A stretch of 64,000 bases of DNA from Draconibacterium aestuarii (GCA_026671195.1 JAPOHD010000015.1:109774-173773), one strand, 5' to 3'; positions 1 through 8,393 are shown, counted from the stretch's first letter. The notes: a model not told the origin generated them from the sequence alone. Numbers and translations: made by a program.

Positions 1-1254
1 ACTGATCATTCCGCTTAACGTCGACATCAAACCTGTGGGTACACGTTCAACAATCTCCGGATGACATTCTGTGGTTCCGCAACTTTGAGGTGCCGTTGCC
101 AGGTTTCCCGGGATTAAAACCATATTTCGGTGCGACTCGTTTTTGTGGGTTGTAAACGGATTTCCACCGTGACAGGAGGCACATCCAATGGCATCGGGAT
201 CATGCGAAGTGCTAAATCCTGTGGTTCCGGTGTGGCAGGCCAGGCAGCTTTCTTTTCGCCCTTGAATTATTGCGGCGTTGGTAGCTTCAGCTATTTCAAA
301 CTCGGGATTTAAGTTAACCCGTGTAGTTTTAAAATTATGAAGTACGCTATACGTATAACCCGGTTGGCCCGGATAAGTCCATGCCCAGCGTTCTCCTCTA
401 AAAAACAATCCGATTATTGTCAGAATTAAATAGAATCCGGTAAAAACCAACAATCCACGTTTGGTGATAAATGAAATTCTTTTTTTCGCCGAGTTTACCA
501 GGTAGATGAGGACGATTAGAATAAGGAACAGGAGTAACGACCACTCGGGATGTTTTAACCAGTGTAGAATTTCCTGGAAGCCCACAAAATACCACGGGCC
601 TTTTACGGTTGGATTCAGATTGTCGTGTAACGGAGCGCTAAATAAAAAGCTAACGATAAAAGTTGCTGCAAACGAAACAATAAAATCAAGGTATCGGGGC
701 CAGATTATTTTACTGTGTTCAACAATTATAATACCCATAAAAACAGTAAATGTAGCGATGTGATGTACATATATTAATTGGTAACTGTCTGATGCGCCGA
801 TTAGCGAAAAGGCCAGTGCTTTTCCAATCAGCGGAACACGTTCTGCCAGCGTTTCTAAAATCTGTCGGGCTTGTTCACTGTCAGAGTCTCCCTTCAGCAG
901 AAACCCCGTAATCATTGCCAGAAAAATGATCAGCACACCGATACTCAATCGGAAAGCAATTCCTTTTTTGAGTCCGATTCTTTTTTTGTAATGAAAATGA
1001 TCGTACAAATGAATAAGGCTCAGAATCAGGAAAAACTGCGAACTCCAGTAATGTAAATTCCGAATTAATGATGCCCACGGATTACTGATCATCATGGTGC
1101 TGACACTTAAATAGGGATCCTCAACATCGAAAGGGATGGCCAGAAAAATACCGGAAACAATCACCAGCCAGAACAAGGCAATCGCATAGGTTCCAAAAGT
1201 GGTTTTTCCCTTTCTTTTTCTGTTTTTAACTCCCGATTTCAATGTTTTGTCCAT
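1..1254 (-). CDS. Cytochrome b fused to a multihaem cytochrome c tail (3' end cut by window edge)
   Basis: The minus strand is open for all 418 codons from an ATG at 1254 to base 1, so the C-terminus lies outside the window. Residues about 20-285 form a cytochrome b core with several membrane helices. Candidate haem b ligand pairs are H68/H82 and H165/H180. A Qo-region motif GPWYFVGFQE lies near residue 220. A periplasmic tail follows with haem c motifs CLACH (C337), CASCH (C358) and a longer-spaced CGTTECH (C392). The start overlaps the end of the upstream Rieske gene by 29 bp, which implies translational coupling. By family knowledge, Rieske plus cytochrome b plus haem c makes a quinol:cytochrome c oxidoreductase. 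Fusion of a multihaem c domain to cytochrome b is typical of anaerobic or microaerobic lineages. The assignment is firm; the physiological electron acceptor is not known. Confidence 0.88.
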   Translation of the reverse strand, partial: MDKTLKSGVKNRKRKGKTTFGTYAIALFWLVIVSGIFLAIPFDVEDPYLSVSTMMISNPWASLIRNLHYWSSQFFLILSLIHLYDHFHYKKRIGLKKGIAFRLSIGVLIIFLAMITGFLLKGDSDSEQARQILETLAERVPLIGKALAFSLIGASDSYQLIYVHHIATFTVFMGIIIVEHSKIIWPRYLDFIVSFAATFIVSFLFSAPLHDNLNPTVKGPWYFVGFQEILHWLKHPEWSLLLFLILIVLIYLVNSAKKRISFITKRGLLVFTGFYLILTIIGLFFRGERWAWTYPGQPGYTYSVLHNFKTTRVNLNPEFEIAEATNAAIIQGRKESCLACHTGTTGFSTSHDPDAIGCASCHGGNPFTTHKNESHRNMVLIPGNLATAPQSCGTTECHPEIVERVPTGLMSTLSGMIS

Positions 1255-1618
1255 TCTCCGTAATTTTCGATGGAATAATTTCAAGGTTTTTATAGGCCGG
1301 CCCCTTTAGTATTTTCCCGGTTAAATCATACTCCGATCCGTGACAAGGGCACACCAGTTTTCCGTTTTCCGCATTGTTTATAGTGCAGCCCAAATGTGAA
1401 CATTTTGAGCTGAGTACAGTGGTTGTACCTTCATTATTCACAACAATGTAATTGTCGATAAATGAAACCGTTTTGTTTTTATTGAAAGGGAAAACGCTTT
1501 TTGATTGTTGGCTTGTGGCAAGGTGGTTTACTATGAGTTTGTTCCACAAAAACACAAAAATAGCGGCAATTCCTGCTGCGGCAATCTTTAAAAATGTTCT
1601 CCTTGTATTTGTTGCCAT
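1226..1618 (-). CDS. Rieske [2Fe-2S] protein of a cytochrome bc-type complex
   Basis: This 130-aa protein carries the Rieske iron-sulfur domain that takes the first electron from quinol. The N-terminus TRRTFLK followed by a hydrophobic stretch (residues 12-30) is a Tat-type signal anchor, as usual for Rieske proteins. Cluster ligands are visible as CSHLGC (C73, H75) and CPCHGS (C90, H93). C78 and C92 are placed for the stabilising disulfide. The gene sits directly upstream of the cytochrome b-c fusion and overlaps it, so the two form one operon. It is at the short end for the family: only one anchor helix and a compact head. Confidence 0.9.
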   Translation of the reverse strand: MATNTRRTFLKIAAAGIAAIFVFLWNKLIVNHLATSQQSKSVFPFNKNKTVSFIDNYIVVNNEGTTTVLSSKCSHLGCTINNAENGKLVCPCHGSEYDLTGKILKGPAYKNLEIIPSKITENGQNIEIGS

Positions 1619-1635
1619 TTGTTAGTTTAAAAAAG

Positions 1636-1666
1636 CAAATGTAATAAATTGATGATAGCAAAGAAA
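1636..1666 (-). promoter_or_regulatory. Probable Bacteroidota-type promoter for the Rieske/cytochrome b operon
   Basis: Read on the minus strand, a perfect -7 element TACATTTG (TAnnTTTG) occupies 1636-1643. A TTTC, three of four matches to the -33 TTTG, lies 19 bp upstream at 1663-1666. The predicted start point is near 1629, giving a leader of about 10 nt before the ATG at 1618. Confidence 0.45.
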
Positions 1667-2098
1667 TCGAATCATTTTGAATTGTAGTAAGAAGCAGTAG
1701 TCGTTAGTTCATACAATTTTAAAAAACGTGTGTGTAGTATTTTTTAGAAAAAAAATATGAGGCCACTGTTATGTAACATAAGTTGCAATTAATAATGATT
1801 AAAATATATGCTAATTTTAAGAGACAATTATTCTTTAAAATAAAGGGAACTCAAGTTTTGTATTGAACATTGGATTTAAAATAATGGGTCAGTCAATTTT
1901 CTTATTTTTAACGGTTTCAAATTGGTTTTGTAACTTACAATTTACAGTTATACTTTCTATATTTGCCACCTGAATATCTAAATCTATAAATATTTAGATA
2001 TGATAATTTTGTTGTGTGATGAAATTTAACCTTTCAGTATTTTGAGTACAAATCGAATTTGTAAAATAAATAAAGGTTAAGTCAAATATTTTATAATA
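1667..2098. other. AT-rich divergent intergenic region upstream of the sulfur operon
   Basis: This stretch separates two divergent respiratory operons. On the plus strand two -7-like elements can be seen, TATATTTG at 1958-1965 and TAATTTTG at 2004-2011. Neither has a clear -33 TTTG at 19-21 bp, so I do not choose between them as promoter of the sulfur operon. I found no convincing FNR- or CRP-like palindrome by eye and no open reading frame of note. Confidence 0.35.
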
Positions 2099-4354
2099 AT
2101 GAAGACAAGACGGGATTTTATCAAGATTTCAACTGTTGGAGTTGGTGCTGCAGCCATAAGTTATAAGGCTCTGGGATCAAAAGGTTTTGGGTTGTTTGAG
2201 TCGAAATTGGAGGGACCAGTGAGCGACGAAGACCTTACACCGTATCCAACCTACTGCGAAGTGTGTTTCTGGAAATGCGCCGCATGGGCCTATGTCGATA
2301 AAAAAGGTCGTATCCGTAAGGTTTTGGGAAATAAAAACGATCCGCATTGCAATGGCCGTTTGTGTCCGAGAGGTACTGGTGGTGTTGGAATGACGTATGA
2401 CGAAGATCGTTTAAAAACTCCACTGATCAGAGAAACTCGTAACGACGGTACGCAATACTTTAGAGAAGCCTCATGGGATGAAGCACTTAATAAAGTGGCG
2501 GATAAAATGAAGGAGGTAAAAGAAAAACACGGACCGGAAGCTTTTGGTTTGTTTAATCACGGTACTCCCGGCGGACAATTTCATCATCTTTTACGTGCCT
2601 ACGGTTCTGAGAGTAATGCTGAACCGGCTTTTGCCAATTGTCGCGGGCCACGTATGTCGGCTTATTTTTCCACTTTTGGTGCTTATGTTGGCTCACCGGA
2701 AAGTACGGATATACGCGATACAAAATGTTTGGTATTAATAGGATCGCACATTGGCGAAAATATGCACAATTCGCAGGTGCAGGAAATGTCGGAAGCGATC
2801 GACAATGGCGCTACAATTATTACGGTTGATCCGCGATTTTCAACTGCCGCTGCACATTCCAGTTTTTGGTTGCCGATAAAACCGGCTACCGATATTGCCC
2901 TGATAATGGCCTGGATTCATGTGCTGATATATGAAGAGCTTTTTGACAAAGATTTTGTTGAACGATATACTTTTGGTTTTGATCAGCTAAAAGAACACGT
3001 TAAAAATATGACTCCGGAATGGGCTTACGGAATTACAGATATTGAGCCCGAGCAAATACGGAGAACGGCCAAAGAAATGGCCGGAGCTGCACCTGCAGTT
3101 GTTATTCATCCCGGACGCCATTTGGTTTGGTACGGCGACGACACACAGCGTGCACGTGCAATGGCAATTTTATCGGCTTTACTTGGTGCCTGGGGTAAAC
3201 GAGGCAGTTTGTATTTTGCCGAAGGAATTAAAATTCCGGAATATCCACAACCTCATTATCCGGAAACGAAATGGGGATGGAGAGATTGGAATGGCGATAA
3301 GTATCCGTTGGCAACAATGGGAATTACCACTGAATTGCTAAAGGCTTCAATTCCAAGATTAAATTACGAACATCAGGTAAAAGCCTGGTTGATTGCCGGA
3401 ACAAACCTTCCGCTTGCAATGCCCGATAAACCACTGTTTAAGGAGGCGGCAGCAGCTGTTGAGTTTATTGCAGTGATGGATACTATGCCAATGGAAGTAA
3501 CCGGTTACGCCGATGTTGTTTTTCCTGAAGCCACTTATTTGGAGCGTTACGATGTAATCAGATCGGCCGCGAACCGTGAACCAAACATTGCGTTACGCAT
3601 GCCGGCAATCGAACCAAAATACGATTCAAAACCGGGGTGGTGGATTGCCAAACAATTGGGCGAACGTTTGGGCTTGCACGACTATTTTAATTACGATGAT
3701 TATGCGGAAGTAATTGACTGGCAACTTAAAAAATTGGGAACTTCGCTGGAAGAGATGAAAAAAATCGGCGTTAAAAAATTCCCAAGGAAAAGTGGCCCGT
3801 TATACATGGGTGAAGGTGAGGATTTTGAATTCAATACAAATACGGGTAAAATCGAATTGTATTCTGTTGATTTTGCAGATCATGGATTTGATCCTATCCC
3901 AAAATATACAAAACACCCGGAACCGCCTGCCAATTTCTATCGATTAATATACGGACGTGCTCCAATGCATACTTTTAGCCGAACCATTAACAATCCAAAC
4001 TTATCGGACTTAATGAGTGAGAACAGTGTTTGGGTAAATCCAAAAGTAGCCGATTTGTGGGGATTGAAAAAAGGACAGGAAGTATGGTTGAAAAACCAGG
4101 ATGGAGCCATAACAACATTCCCGGTTAAAATTCGTGTAACGGAAAGAATCAGATGGGATTCGGTGTACATGGTTCATGGTTTTGGACATGCCAATAAAAA
4201 ATTATCGCGGGCATTTGGTCGCGGTGCGGCTGATACCGAAATGATAACAAATGTGATGGTTGACCCGATAATGGGAGGAACCGGAATGAGAGGAAACTTT
4301 ATAACGTTTTTAAAAGAAGACCCGGCTTTGAATAGAAAGGAGGCTAAAGCATGA
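2099..4354 (+). CDS. Periplasmic molybdopterin oxidoreductase, polysulfide/thiosulfate reductase-like catalytic subunit
   Basis: This 751-aa protein belongs to the complex iron-sulfur molybdoenzyme family. A Tat signal, TRRDFIK plus a hydrophobic run, marks residues 3-26. The FS0 [4Fe-4S] site is visible as C53-x2-C56-x3-C60-x28-C89. The pterin/active-site segment has NCRGPR with C181, the likely molybdenum ligand, as in PsrA, PhsA and periplasmic nitrate-type enzymes. Length and the adjacent B and C subunits fit a PsrABC/PhsABC complex. The N-terminal region also resembles the polysulfide-reductase-like complexes of green sulfur bacteria, by memory and not by alignment. The substrate could be polysulfide, thiosulfate or another sulfur oxyanion, and the direction could be oxidative. 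The last four bases overlap the next gene (ATGA), implying coupled translation. I leave the symbol blank because the substrate is uncertain. Confidence 0.9.
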   Translation: MKTRRDFIKISTVGVGAAAISYKALGSKGFGLFESKLEGPVSDEDLTPYPTYCEVCFWKCAAWAYVDKKGRIRKVLGNKNDPHCNGRLCPRGTGGVGMTYDEDRLKTPLIRETRNDGTQYFREASWDEALNKVADKMKEVKEKHGPEAFGLFNHGTPGGQFHHLLRAYGSESNAEPAFANCRGPRMSAYFSTFGAYVGSPESTDIRDTKCLVLIGSHIGENMHNSQVQEMSEAIDNGATIITVDPRFSTAAAHSSFWLPIKPATDIALIMAWIHVLIYEELFDKDFVERYTFGFDQLKEHVKNMTPEWAYGITDIEPEQIRRTAKEMAGAAPAVVIHPGRHLVWYGDDTQRARAMAILSALLGAWGKRGSLYFAEGIKIPEYPQPHYPETKWGWRDWNGDKYPLATMGITTELLKASIPRLNYEHQVKAWLIAGTNLPLAMPDKPLFKEAAAAVEFIAVMDTMPMEVTGYADVVFPEATYLERYDVIRSAANREPNIALRMPAIEPKYDSKPGWWIAKQLGERLGLHDYFNYDDYAEVIDWQLKKLGTSLEEMKKIGVKKFPRKSGPLYMGEGEDFEFNTNTGKIELYSVDFADHGFDPIPKYTKHPEPPANFYRLIYGRAPMHTFSRTINNPNLSDLMSENSVWVNPKVADLWGLKKGQEVWLKNQDGAITTFPVKIRVTERIRWDSVYMVHGFGHANKKLSRAFGRGAADTEMITNVMVDPIMGGTGMRGNFITFLKEDPALNRKEAKA

Positions 4355-4884
4355 GATATGCAATGGCAATAGACACAAAAAAATGTGTCGGATGTGGCGA
4401 CTGTGTAGTTGCCTGCCAAACAGAGAATAATGTTCCGCACGGCTACTGCCGTGACTGGATTGTGGAGAGAGTAGATGGAACGTATCCAAGTCTGAGTCTG
4501 GAGTTTCGTTCTGAGCGTTGTAACCATTGCGACAATTCGCCTTGTGTGCGCTGCTGCCCAACAGGAGCAAGTCACATTGTTGATGGCGGAGTTGTTTTGG
4601 TAACGCCTCATAAATGTATCGGCTGCGGAGCCTGTATTGAGTCGTGCCCTTACGATGCACGTTATCCACATCCTGAAGGACACGTTGATAAATGTACTTT
4701 TTGTATTCATCGCGTTGAAAAAGGACAAAACCCTGCCTGCGTAGATGTTTGTCCAACAAACTGTTTGCATTTTGGCGATTTGGACGATCCAAACAGTGCA
4801 GTTTCATTGGCGTTGAAAGATCGCAAATGGAAAGTCCTGGCACCAGAAGCCGGTACAAAACCACAACTATATTTTCTTACCTAA
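4351..4884 (+). CDS. Four-cluster [4Fe-4S] electron-transfer subunit (PsrB/NrfC/DmsB type)
   Basis: This 177-aa ferredoxin-like subunit has all sixteen cysteines expected for four cubane clusters. The motifs are CVGCGDCVVAC (from C12), CNHCDNSPCVRCCP, CIGCGACIESCP, and CTFC with a later CVDVCP. It has no signal peptide, so it is probably exported with the Tat signal of the preceding catalytic subunit. Its start overlaps that gene by four bases. By family knowledge it wires the molybdenum centre to the quinone site of the NrfD-type anchor that follows. All key residues are intact, unlike the related FeS protein at 49866-50780. Confidence 0.93.
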   Translation: MRYAMAIDTKKCVGCGDCVVACQTENNVPHGYCRDWIVERVDGTYPSLSLEFRSERCNHCDNSPCVRCCPTGASHIVDGGVVLVTPHKCIGCGACIESCPYDARYPHPEGHVDKCTFCIHRVEKGQNPACVDVCPTNCLHFGDLDDPNSAVSLALKDRKWKVLAPEAGTKPQLYFLT

Positions 4885-4901
4885 AAATAAACTAGAACAA
4901 A

Positions 4902-5843
4902 ATGAAAGAAGAATTATTTGTTAGTGGACGAAATATACCGAATATTGATCCATTCTTAAAAATCTGGCATTGGCAAATTCCCCTTTATTTATTCTTAGGA
5001 GGATTGGCAGCAGGCATTCTGTTTTTTGCCGGTTATTTTGTAGTTAGAGGTAAGGAAAAAGAAATGCAGACTGCCGTAAAGTGGGCGCCGTTATTGGCTC
5101 CAATTGCACTCGTACTTGGTTTGGGTGCTTTGTTCTGGGATTTAAAGCATAAACTCTATTTCTGGCAGTTGTATACAACCATTCGTTTGGAATCTCCAAT
5201 GGGATGGGGGGCCTGGACTTTGATGATCATTACTCCTTTGTCGTTGATTTGGGTAGCCAGTTATATGAAAGAGATTTTTCCCTGGTGGGACTGGAAATTT
5301 AAATTACTGGATAAGTTTGAGGCATTTGTAATAAAATACCGTGTTCCGTTAGCGTGGGTAATGATGATTTATGCGATTATTCTCGGAGTATATACCGGAA
5401 TTCTGCTTTCTGCATTTAATGCCCGCCCACTTTGGAACACATCCATACTTGGGCCTCTGTTCCTGGTTTCAGGATTTTCAACGGGGTTGGCGGCAACCAT
5501 CTGGATGAGTAAAGACGCCGCAGAACGTAAAGTATTAAGCCAAATCGATTTGGTTTTTATTTTTGTTGAGATTTTCCTGATTATCCACTTATTTATGGGA
5601 TTTTTGGCCGGATCAGAAACCAGTATCGAAGCTGCAAACCTGTTTTTAGGTGGTCCTTTTACCGTAAGTTTTTGGGTATTTGTAGTTTTATTGGGGCTTG
5701 TATTTCCTGCTGTTCTGGAAACTTTGGAAATTTGGGGTTTTCATGTTCCAAAATGGTTACCTGCAGTACTTATTTTGTTTGGCGGATTAATGTTCCGTTT
5801 TATTATGGTTGAAGCCGGACAGATAACCAGATATTTATATTAA
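4902..5843 (+). CDS. NrfD/PsrC-family quinone-interacting membrane anchor
   Basis: This 313-aa integral membrane protein has about eight or nine hydrophobic helices, the usual size for PsrC. The first helix segment begins near residue 25 after an N-terminal WHWQIPLYLFLGGLAAG, a typical NrfD start. An acidic GSETSIEAANLFLGG segment lies in the second half. In the PSR family such a subunit exchanges electrons with menaquinone and anchors the periplasmic A and B subunits. It lies 17 bp after the FeS gene and 19 bp before the first YeeE gene, so it is clearly within the same operon. Confidence 0.92.
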   Translation: MKEELFVSGRNIPNIDPFLKIWHWQIPLYLFLGGLAAGILFFAGYFVVRGKEKEMQTAVKWAPLLAPIALVLGLGALFWDLKHKLYFWQLYTTIRLESPMGWGAWTLMIITPLSLIWVASYMKEIFPWWDWKFKLLDKFEAFVIKYRVPLAWVMMIYAIILGVYTGILLSAFNARPLWNTSILGPLFLVSGFSTGLAATIWMSKDAAERKVLSQIDLVFIFVEIFLIIHLFMGFLAGSETSIEAANLFLGGPFTVSFWVFVVLLGLVFPAVLETLEIWGFHVPKWLPAVLILFGGLMFRFIMVEAGQITRYLY

Positions 5844-5862
5844 TTCCGTAAAATTCAATAAA

Positions 5863-6399
5863 ATGAATATGAATAATACTATCATCGATCAGCCAAAATA
5901 TATAAATCCATATCTGGGAGGTGTTTTGCTTGGTTTGCTGATTTTAGCAACAGTTTACATTACCGGACGCGGATTAGGGGCAAGTGGTTCCATTAAAAGC
6001 GCAGTAGTTACAACTTCAAATACAATTGCACCGGAAGCAACCAAAGCCAATTCTTATATGGGCAAATTTGTTAGCGACGATCATTCGCCGATGTATACCT
6101 GGTTAGTTTTCGAATCATTGGGTGTACTGCTTGGAGGTTTGTTATCGGGTATCATTTTTGGGAGAACCAAAAAATTCCGTACCGATCATGGTCCAAAAAT
6201 CACCAGTAAAAGAAGGTGGATTTATGCCACAATTGGTGGAGCTCTTTTTGGTATTGGCAGTCAGTTTGGACGTGGTTGTACCAGTGGAGCCGCATTAAGT
6301 GGAACAGCCACTTTTGCATTGGGAGGAGTTATTGTAATGTTTGCCATTTTTGGTACTGGATACGTAATCTCCTATTTTTTCAGAAAAATGTGGATTTAG
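5863..6399 (+). CDS. YeeE/YedE (TsuA-like) sulfur transporter, first half
   Basis: This 178-aa membrane protein has about four hydrophobic segments. It carries the YeeE/YedE hallmark GRGCTSGAALSG near residue 137, containing the conserved cysteine. In characterised TsuA proteins, membrane cysteines of this kind relay thiosulfate. Full-length family members are about 330-400 aa with two such repeats; here the two repeats are separate genes. The next gene supplies the second repeat 25 bp downstream. Between helices 1 and 2 is a longer extracytoplasmic loop (about residues 40-75). The cargo could be thiosulfate or another sulfur compound; direction is not shown by sequence. Confidence 0.87.
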   Translation: MNMNNTIIDQPKYINPYLGGVLLGLLILATVYITGRGLGASGSIKSAVVTTSNTIAPEATKANSYMGKFVSDDHSPMYTWLVFESLGVLLGGLLSGIIFGRTKKFRTDHGPKITSKRRWIYATIGGALFGIGSQFGRGCTSGAALSGTATFALGGVIVMFAIFGTGYVISYFFRKMWI

Positions 6400-6424
6400 T
6401 TTTAAATATTAAAAAATTATAAGA

Positions 6425-7027
6425 ATGGGACCTTTAATTCCTAACGGTATAATAGGTGGAGGCTGGGATTTTGTAATCGCTATTTTAATTGGAGTAGCCT
6501 TTGGATTTATTCTGGAAGCTTCCGGCTTTTCATCATCAAGAAATCTAGCAGGTGTTTTTTACGGATACAACTTTGTTGTTCTTCGTGTATTTTTTACTGC
6601 CTTAATTGTTGCAATGGTCGGCATAATATACTTCGATTTTCTGGGCTGGCTCGACTTATCAAAAATATTTATACTTCCAACTTTTCTAACTCCTATGATT
6701 GTAGGAGGTGTAATTATGGGATTTGGATTTATTATTGGAGGATATTGTCCGGGTACCAGTTTTACCGGAATTGCAATTGGTAAACTGGATGCTGTATTTT
6801 TTACAGTTGGTTTGTATCTTGGAATCTTTGCTTTCTCGCTGGCATATCCATTGTTTGAAGGATTTTTTACCAGTGGTGCATTGGGAAATGTAACGCTTAC
6901 CGACGTAACCGGTATTCCGGCACATTGGTTTGCACTTGCCTTTACAGTAGTGGCTTTGGCAGCTTTCTGGGGTACAATGTTTATCGAAAAACGCGTGAGA
7001 AAGAATATGAAACAGTATAAATTTTAG
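6425..7027 (+). CDS. YeeE/YedE (TsuA-like) sulfur transporter, second half
   Basis: This 200-aa protein has five or six hydrophobic helices and the second family hallmark, GGYCPGTSFTG, near residue 105. The conserved cysteine follows a glycine-rich helix. Together with the preceding protein it would rebuild a complete pseudo-symmetric YeeE/YedE pore. In E. coli-type loci a TusA-like carrier (YeeD) accompanies the transporter. No TusA-like gene is present here; instead two rhodanese-fold proteins follow, the first only 4 bp downstream. Confidence 0.88.
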   Translation: MGPLIPNGIIGGGWDFVIAILIGVAFGFILEASGFSSSRNLAGVFYGYNFVVLRVFFTALIVAMVGIIYFDFLGWLDLSKIFILPTFLTPMIVGGVIMGFGFIIGGYCPGTSFTGIAIGKLDAVFFTVGLYLGIFAFSLAYPLFEGFFTSGALGNVTLTDVTGIPAHWFALAFTVVALAAFWGTMFIEKRVRKNMKQYKF

Positions 7028-7031
7028 TAAG

Positions 7032-7640
7032 ATGAATAAAAACTATATTATACTTACGATACTCATGCTTGTTCTGGCTGTCGGAACCATCTTTTTGAAC
7101 AGGGAAGAAGAACCTAAACAAATTGAGCCAAGCAAATTATTGCAGGAAATTATTCAGCCAACAAGATATGTTACTACCGATCAGGTTGCTAAAATGATTA
7201 TAAAAGGAGACCCTGGTTTGATGTTGGTTGATGTTCGCAGCAATTCTGAATTTGAGGAATTTTCGCTTCCAAATTCAGTAAATATTCCGCTCGACAGTCT
7301 TTTAACCGGCGATAATCTTTCCTATTTTGGAATACCGGGAACACAGGTGGTTTTTATATCTGACGATGCAATTAAGGCAGACCAGTGCTGGGTGTTAACC
7401 AAACGATTGGGATTGAATAGCACCTATGTTATGCTGGGTGGCTTAAATAAATGGATGGAAACAATCATTGATCCGCAACAACCGTCTGATGACGAGCCTT
7501 ACACCGTACACGAAACGTATTCATTTAGAAAAGGGGCTCAAATGTATTTTACAGGAGCCGAAGCAGAAGTTGGTGGATCGAAAGTAAAAGTAGAAGTTCG
7601 CAGAAAAGAGAAAACTACAGTGGCTGCCGGTGGCTGTTAA
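7032..7640 (+). CDS. Membrane-anchored rhodanese-fold protein lacking the catalytic Cys, with C-terminal AAGGC tail (first copy)
   Basis: This 202-aa protein has one N-terminal membrane helix (residues 5-22) that should place the rest in the periplasm. Residues about 47-150 form a rhodanese domain, with LVDVRSNSEFEEF as the entry motif and LGGLNKW at the end. In active rhodaneses the catalytic loop follows the strand VVFIS and begins with Cys. Here it reads SDDAIKADQCW, so the loop cysteine is absent and C119 is displaced. The C-terminus is a basic linker (VRRKEKTT) followed by VAAGGC-stop, with C202 as the last residue. A terminal GGC resembles the swinging-arm GGCGG of SoxY. I infer a sulfur-carrying tail presented by a pseudo-rhodanese platform. 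It is co-transcribed with the sulfur transporter and molybdoenzyme. Confidence 0.82.
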   Translation: MNKNYIILTILMLVLAVGTIFLNREEEPKQIEPSKLLQEIIQPTRYVTTDQVAKMIIKGDPGLMLVDVRSNSEFEEFSLPNSVNIPLDSLLTGDNLSYFGIPGTQVVFISDDAIKADQCWVLTKRLGLNSTYVMLGGLNKWMETIIDPQQPSDDEPYTVHETYSFRKGAQMYFTGAEAEVGGSKVKVEVRRKEKTTVAAGGC

Positions 7641-7667
7641 TTCATAATCAATCAAAAAAATCAAACA

Positions 7668-8306
7668 ATGCATATACATGAATTAAATCCATGGAGAACA
7701 TTAATAGCACTCTCGGTGTTTGTGGTTCTCCTGATTGTGGGCTTTTTAACCATGAAGAAACCTTTGATGTCGTATCAGTTAAATATGACGCAAAGTGTAG
7801 AGGAACTTACAGAGTCGGAAGCATATTTTTTTCCATGGGAATTGGAAGGAGTAATCAACAAGGAAACAACAGATGTTGTTCTGTTCGATATTCGCAATAA
7901 TTTTGTTTTTGGACAGGGGCACATTCCTGGAGCGGAAAATATTTCAGCCAATAATTTAAGTAGCGAAGAAAATATTGCACGCCTGGAAGAGCTTAAAAAG
8001 ATGAACGTTACCGTGGTGCTTTATGGCGATGATGAGTTGCATGCAAATGGTCCCTGGATGTTATTTCGACAGGTCGGATATGATAATGTAAAGCTACTTT
8101 TGGGTGGTTACAAGTATTACTTTGAGCATAAAGAAGATTTGGCGGCAACGATTGATGATGACGGGTATTATATCGGTTTCCCAAGGCATAATTATGCTGA
8201 AATGGCGGCTCCTAAAGATGGATCAGCGGCTGGTACATCGAACGAAAGACAAGAGGTTCAGGTACAACGCAGAAAGAAGACGGTAGTGGCTGCCGGAGGT
8301 TGTTAA
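7668..8306 (+). CDS. Membrane-anchored rhodanese-fold protein with a single cysteine in a C-terminal AAGGC tail (second copy)
   Basis: This 212-aa paralogue of the preceding protein shares the same plan. It has an N-terminal membrane helix (residues 11-28), a rhodanese domain (about 60-155) with VVLFDIRNNFVFGQGHIPGA, and a linker. The tail RRKKTVVAAGGC nearly matches the first copy. The active-loop position reads VVLYGDDELHANG, with no cysteine. C212, the last residue, is the only cysteine in the whole protein, so any sulfur chemistry must use the tail. It ends the operon, and a bidirectional terminator follows 50 bp downstream. Function is inferred, not known. Confidence 0.82.
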   Translation: MHIHELNPWRTLIALSVFVVLLIVGFLTMKKPLMSYQLNMTQSVEELTESEAYFFPWELEGVINKETTDVVLFDIRNNFVFGQGHIPGAENISANNLSSEENIARLEELKKMNVTVVLYGDDELHANGPWMLFRQVGYDNVKLLLGGYKYYFEHKEDLAATIDDDGYYIGFPRHNYAEMAAPKDGSAAGTSNERQEVQVQRRKKTVVAAGGC

Positions 8307-8354
8307 CGTTTGTGAGTAAAAAATCTCAGATAATTTTTCTTTTAATTGAATAAA

Positions 8355-8393
8355 ATAAAAAAATCCCGAAGATTTATTTCTTCGGGATTTTTT
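8355..8393. terminator. Bidirectional intrinsic terminator between convergent operons
   Basis: A perfect 12-bp stem, AAATCCCGAAGA with TCTTCGGGATTT, encloses the short loop TTTATT. A-rich sequence lies on the left and a T-run on the right, so it can end both the sulfur operon (plus) and the cellulase operon (minus). Confidence 0.88.
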
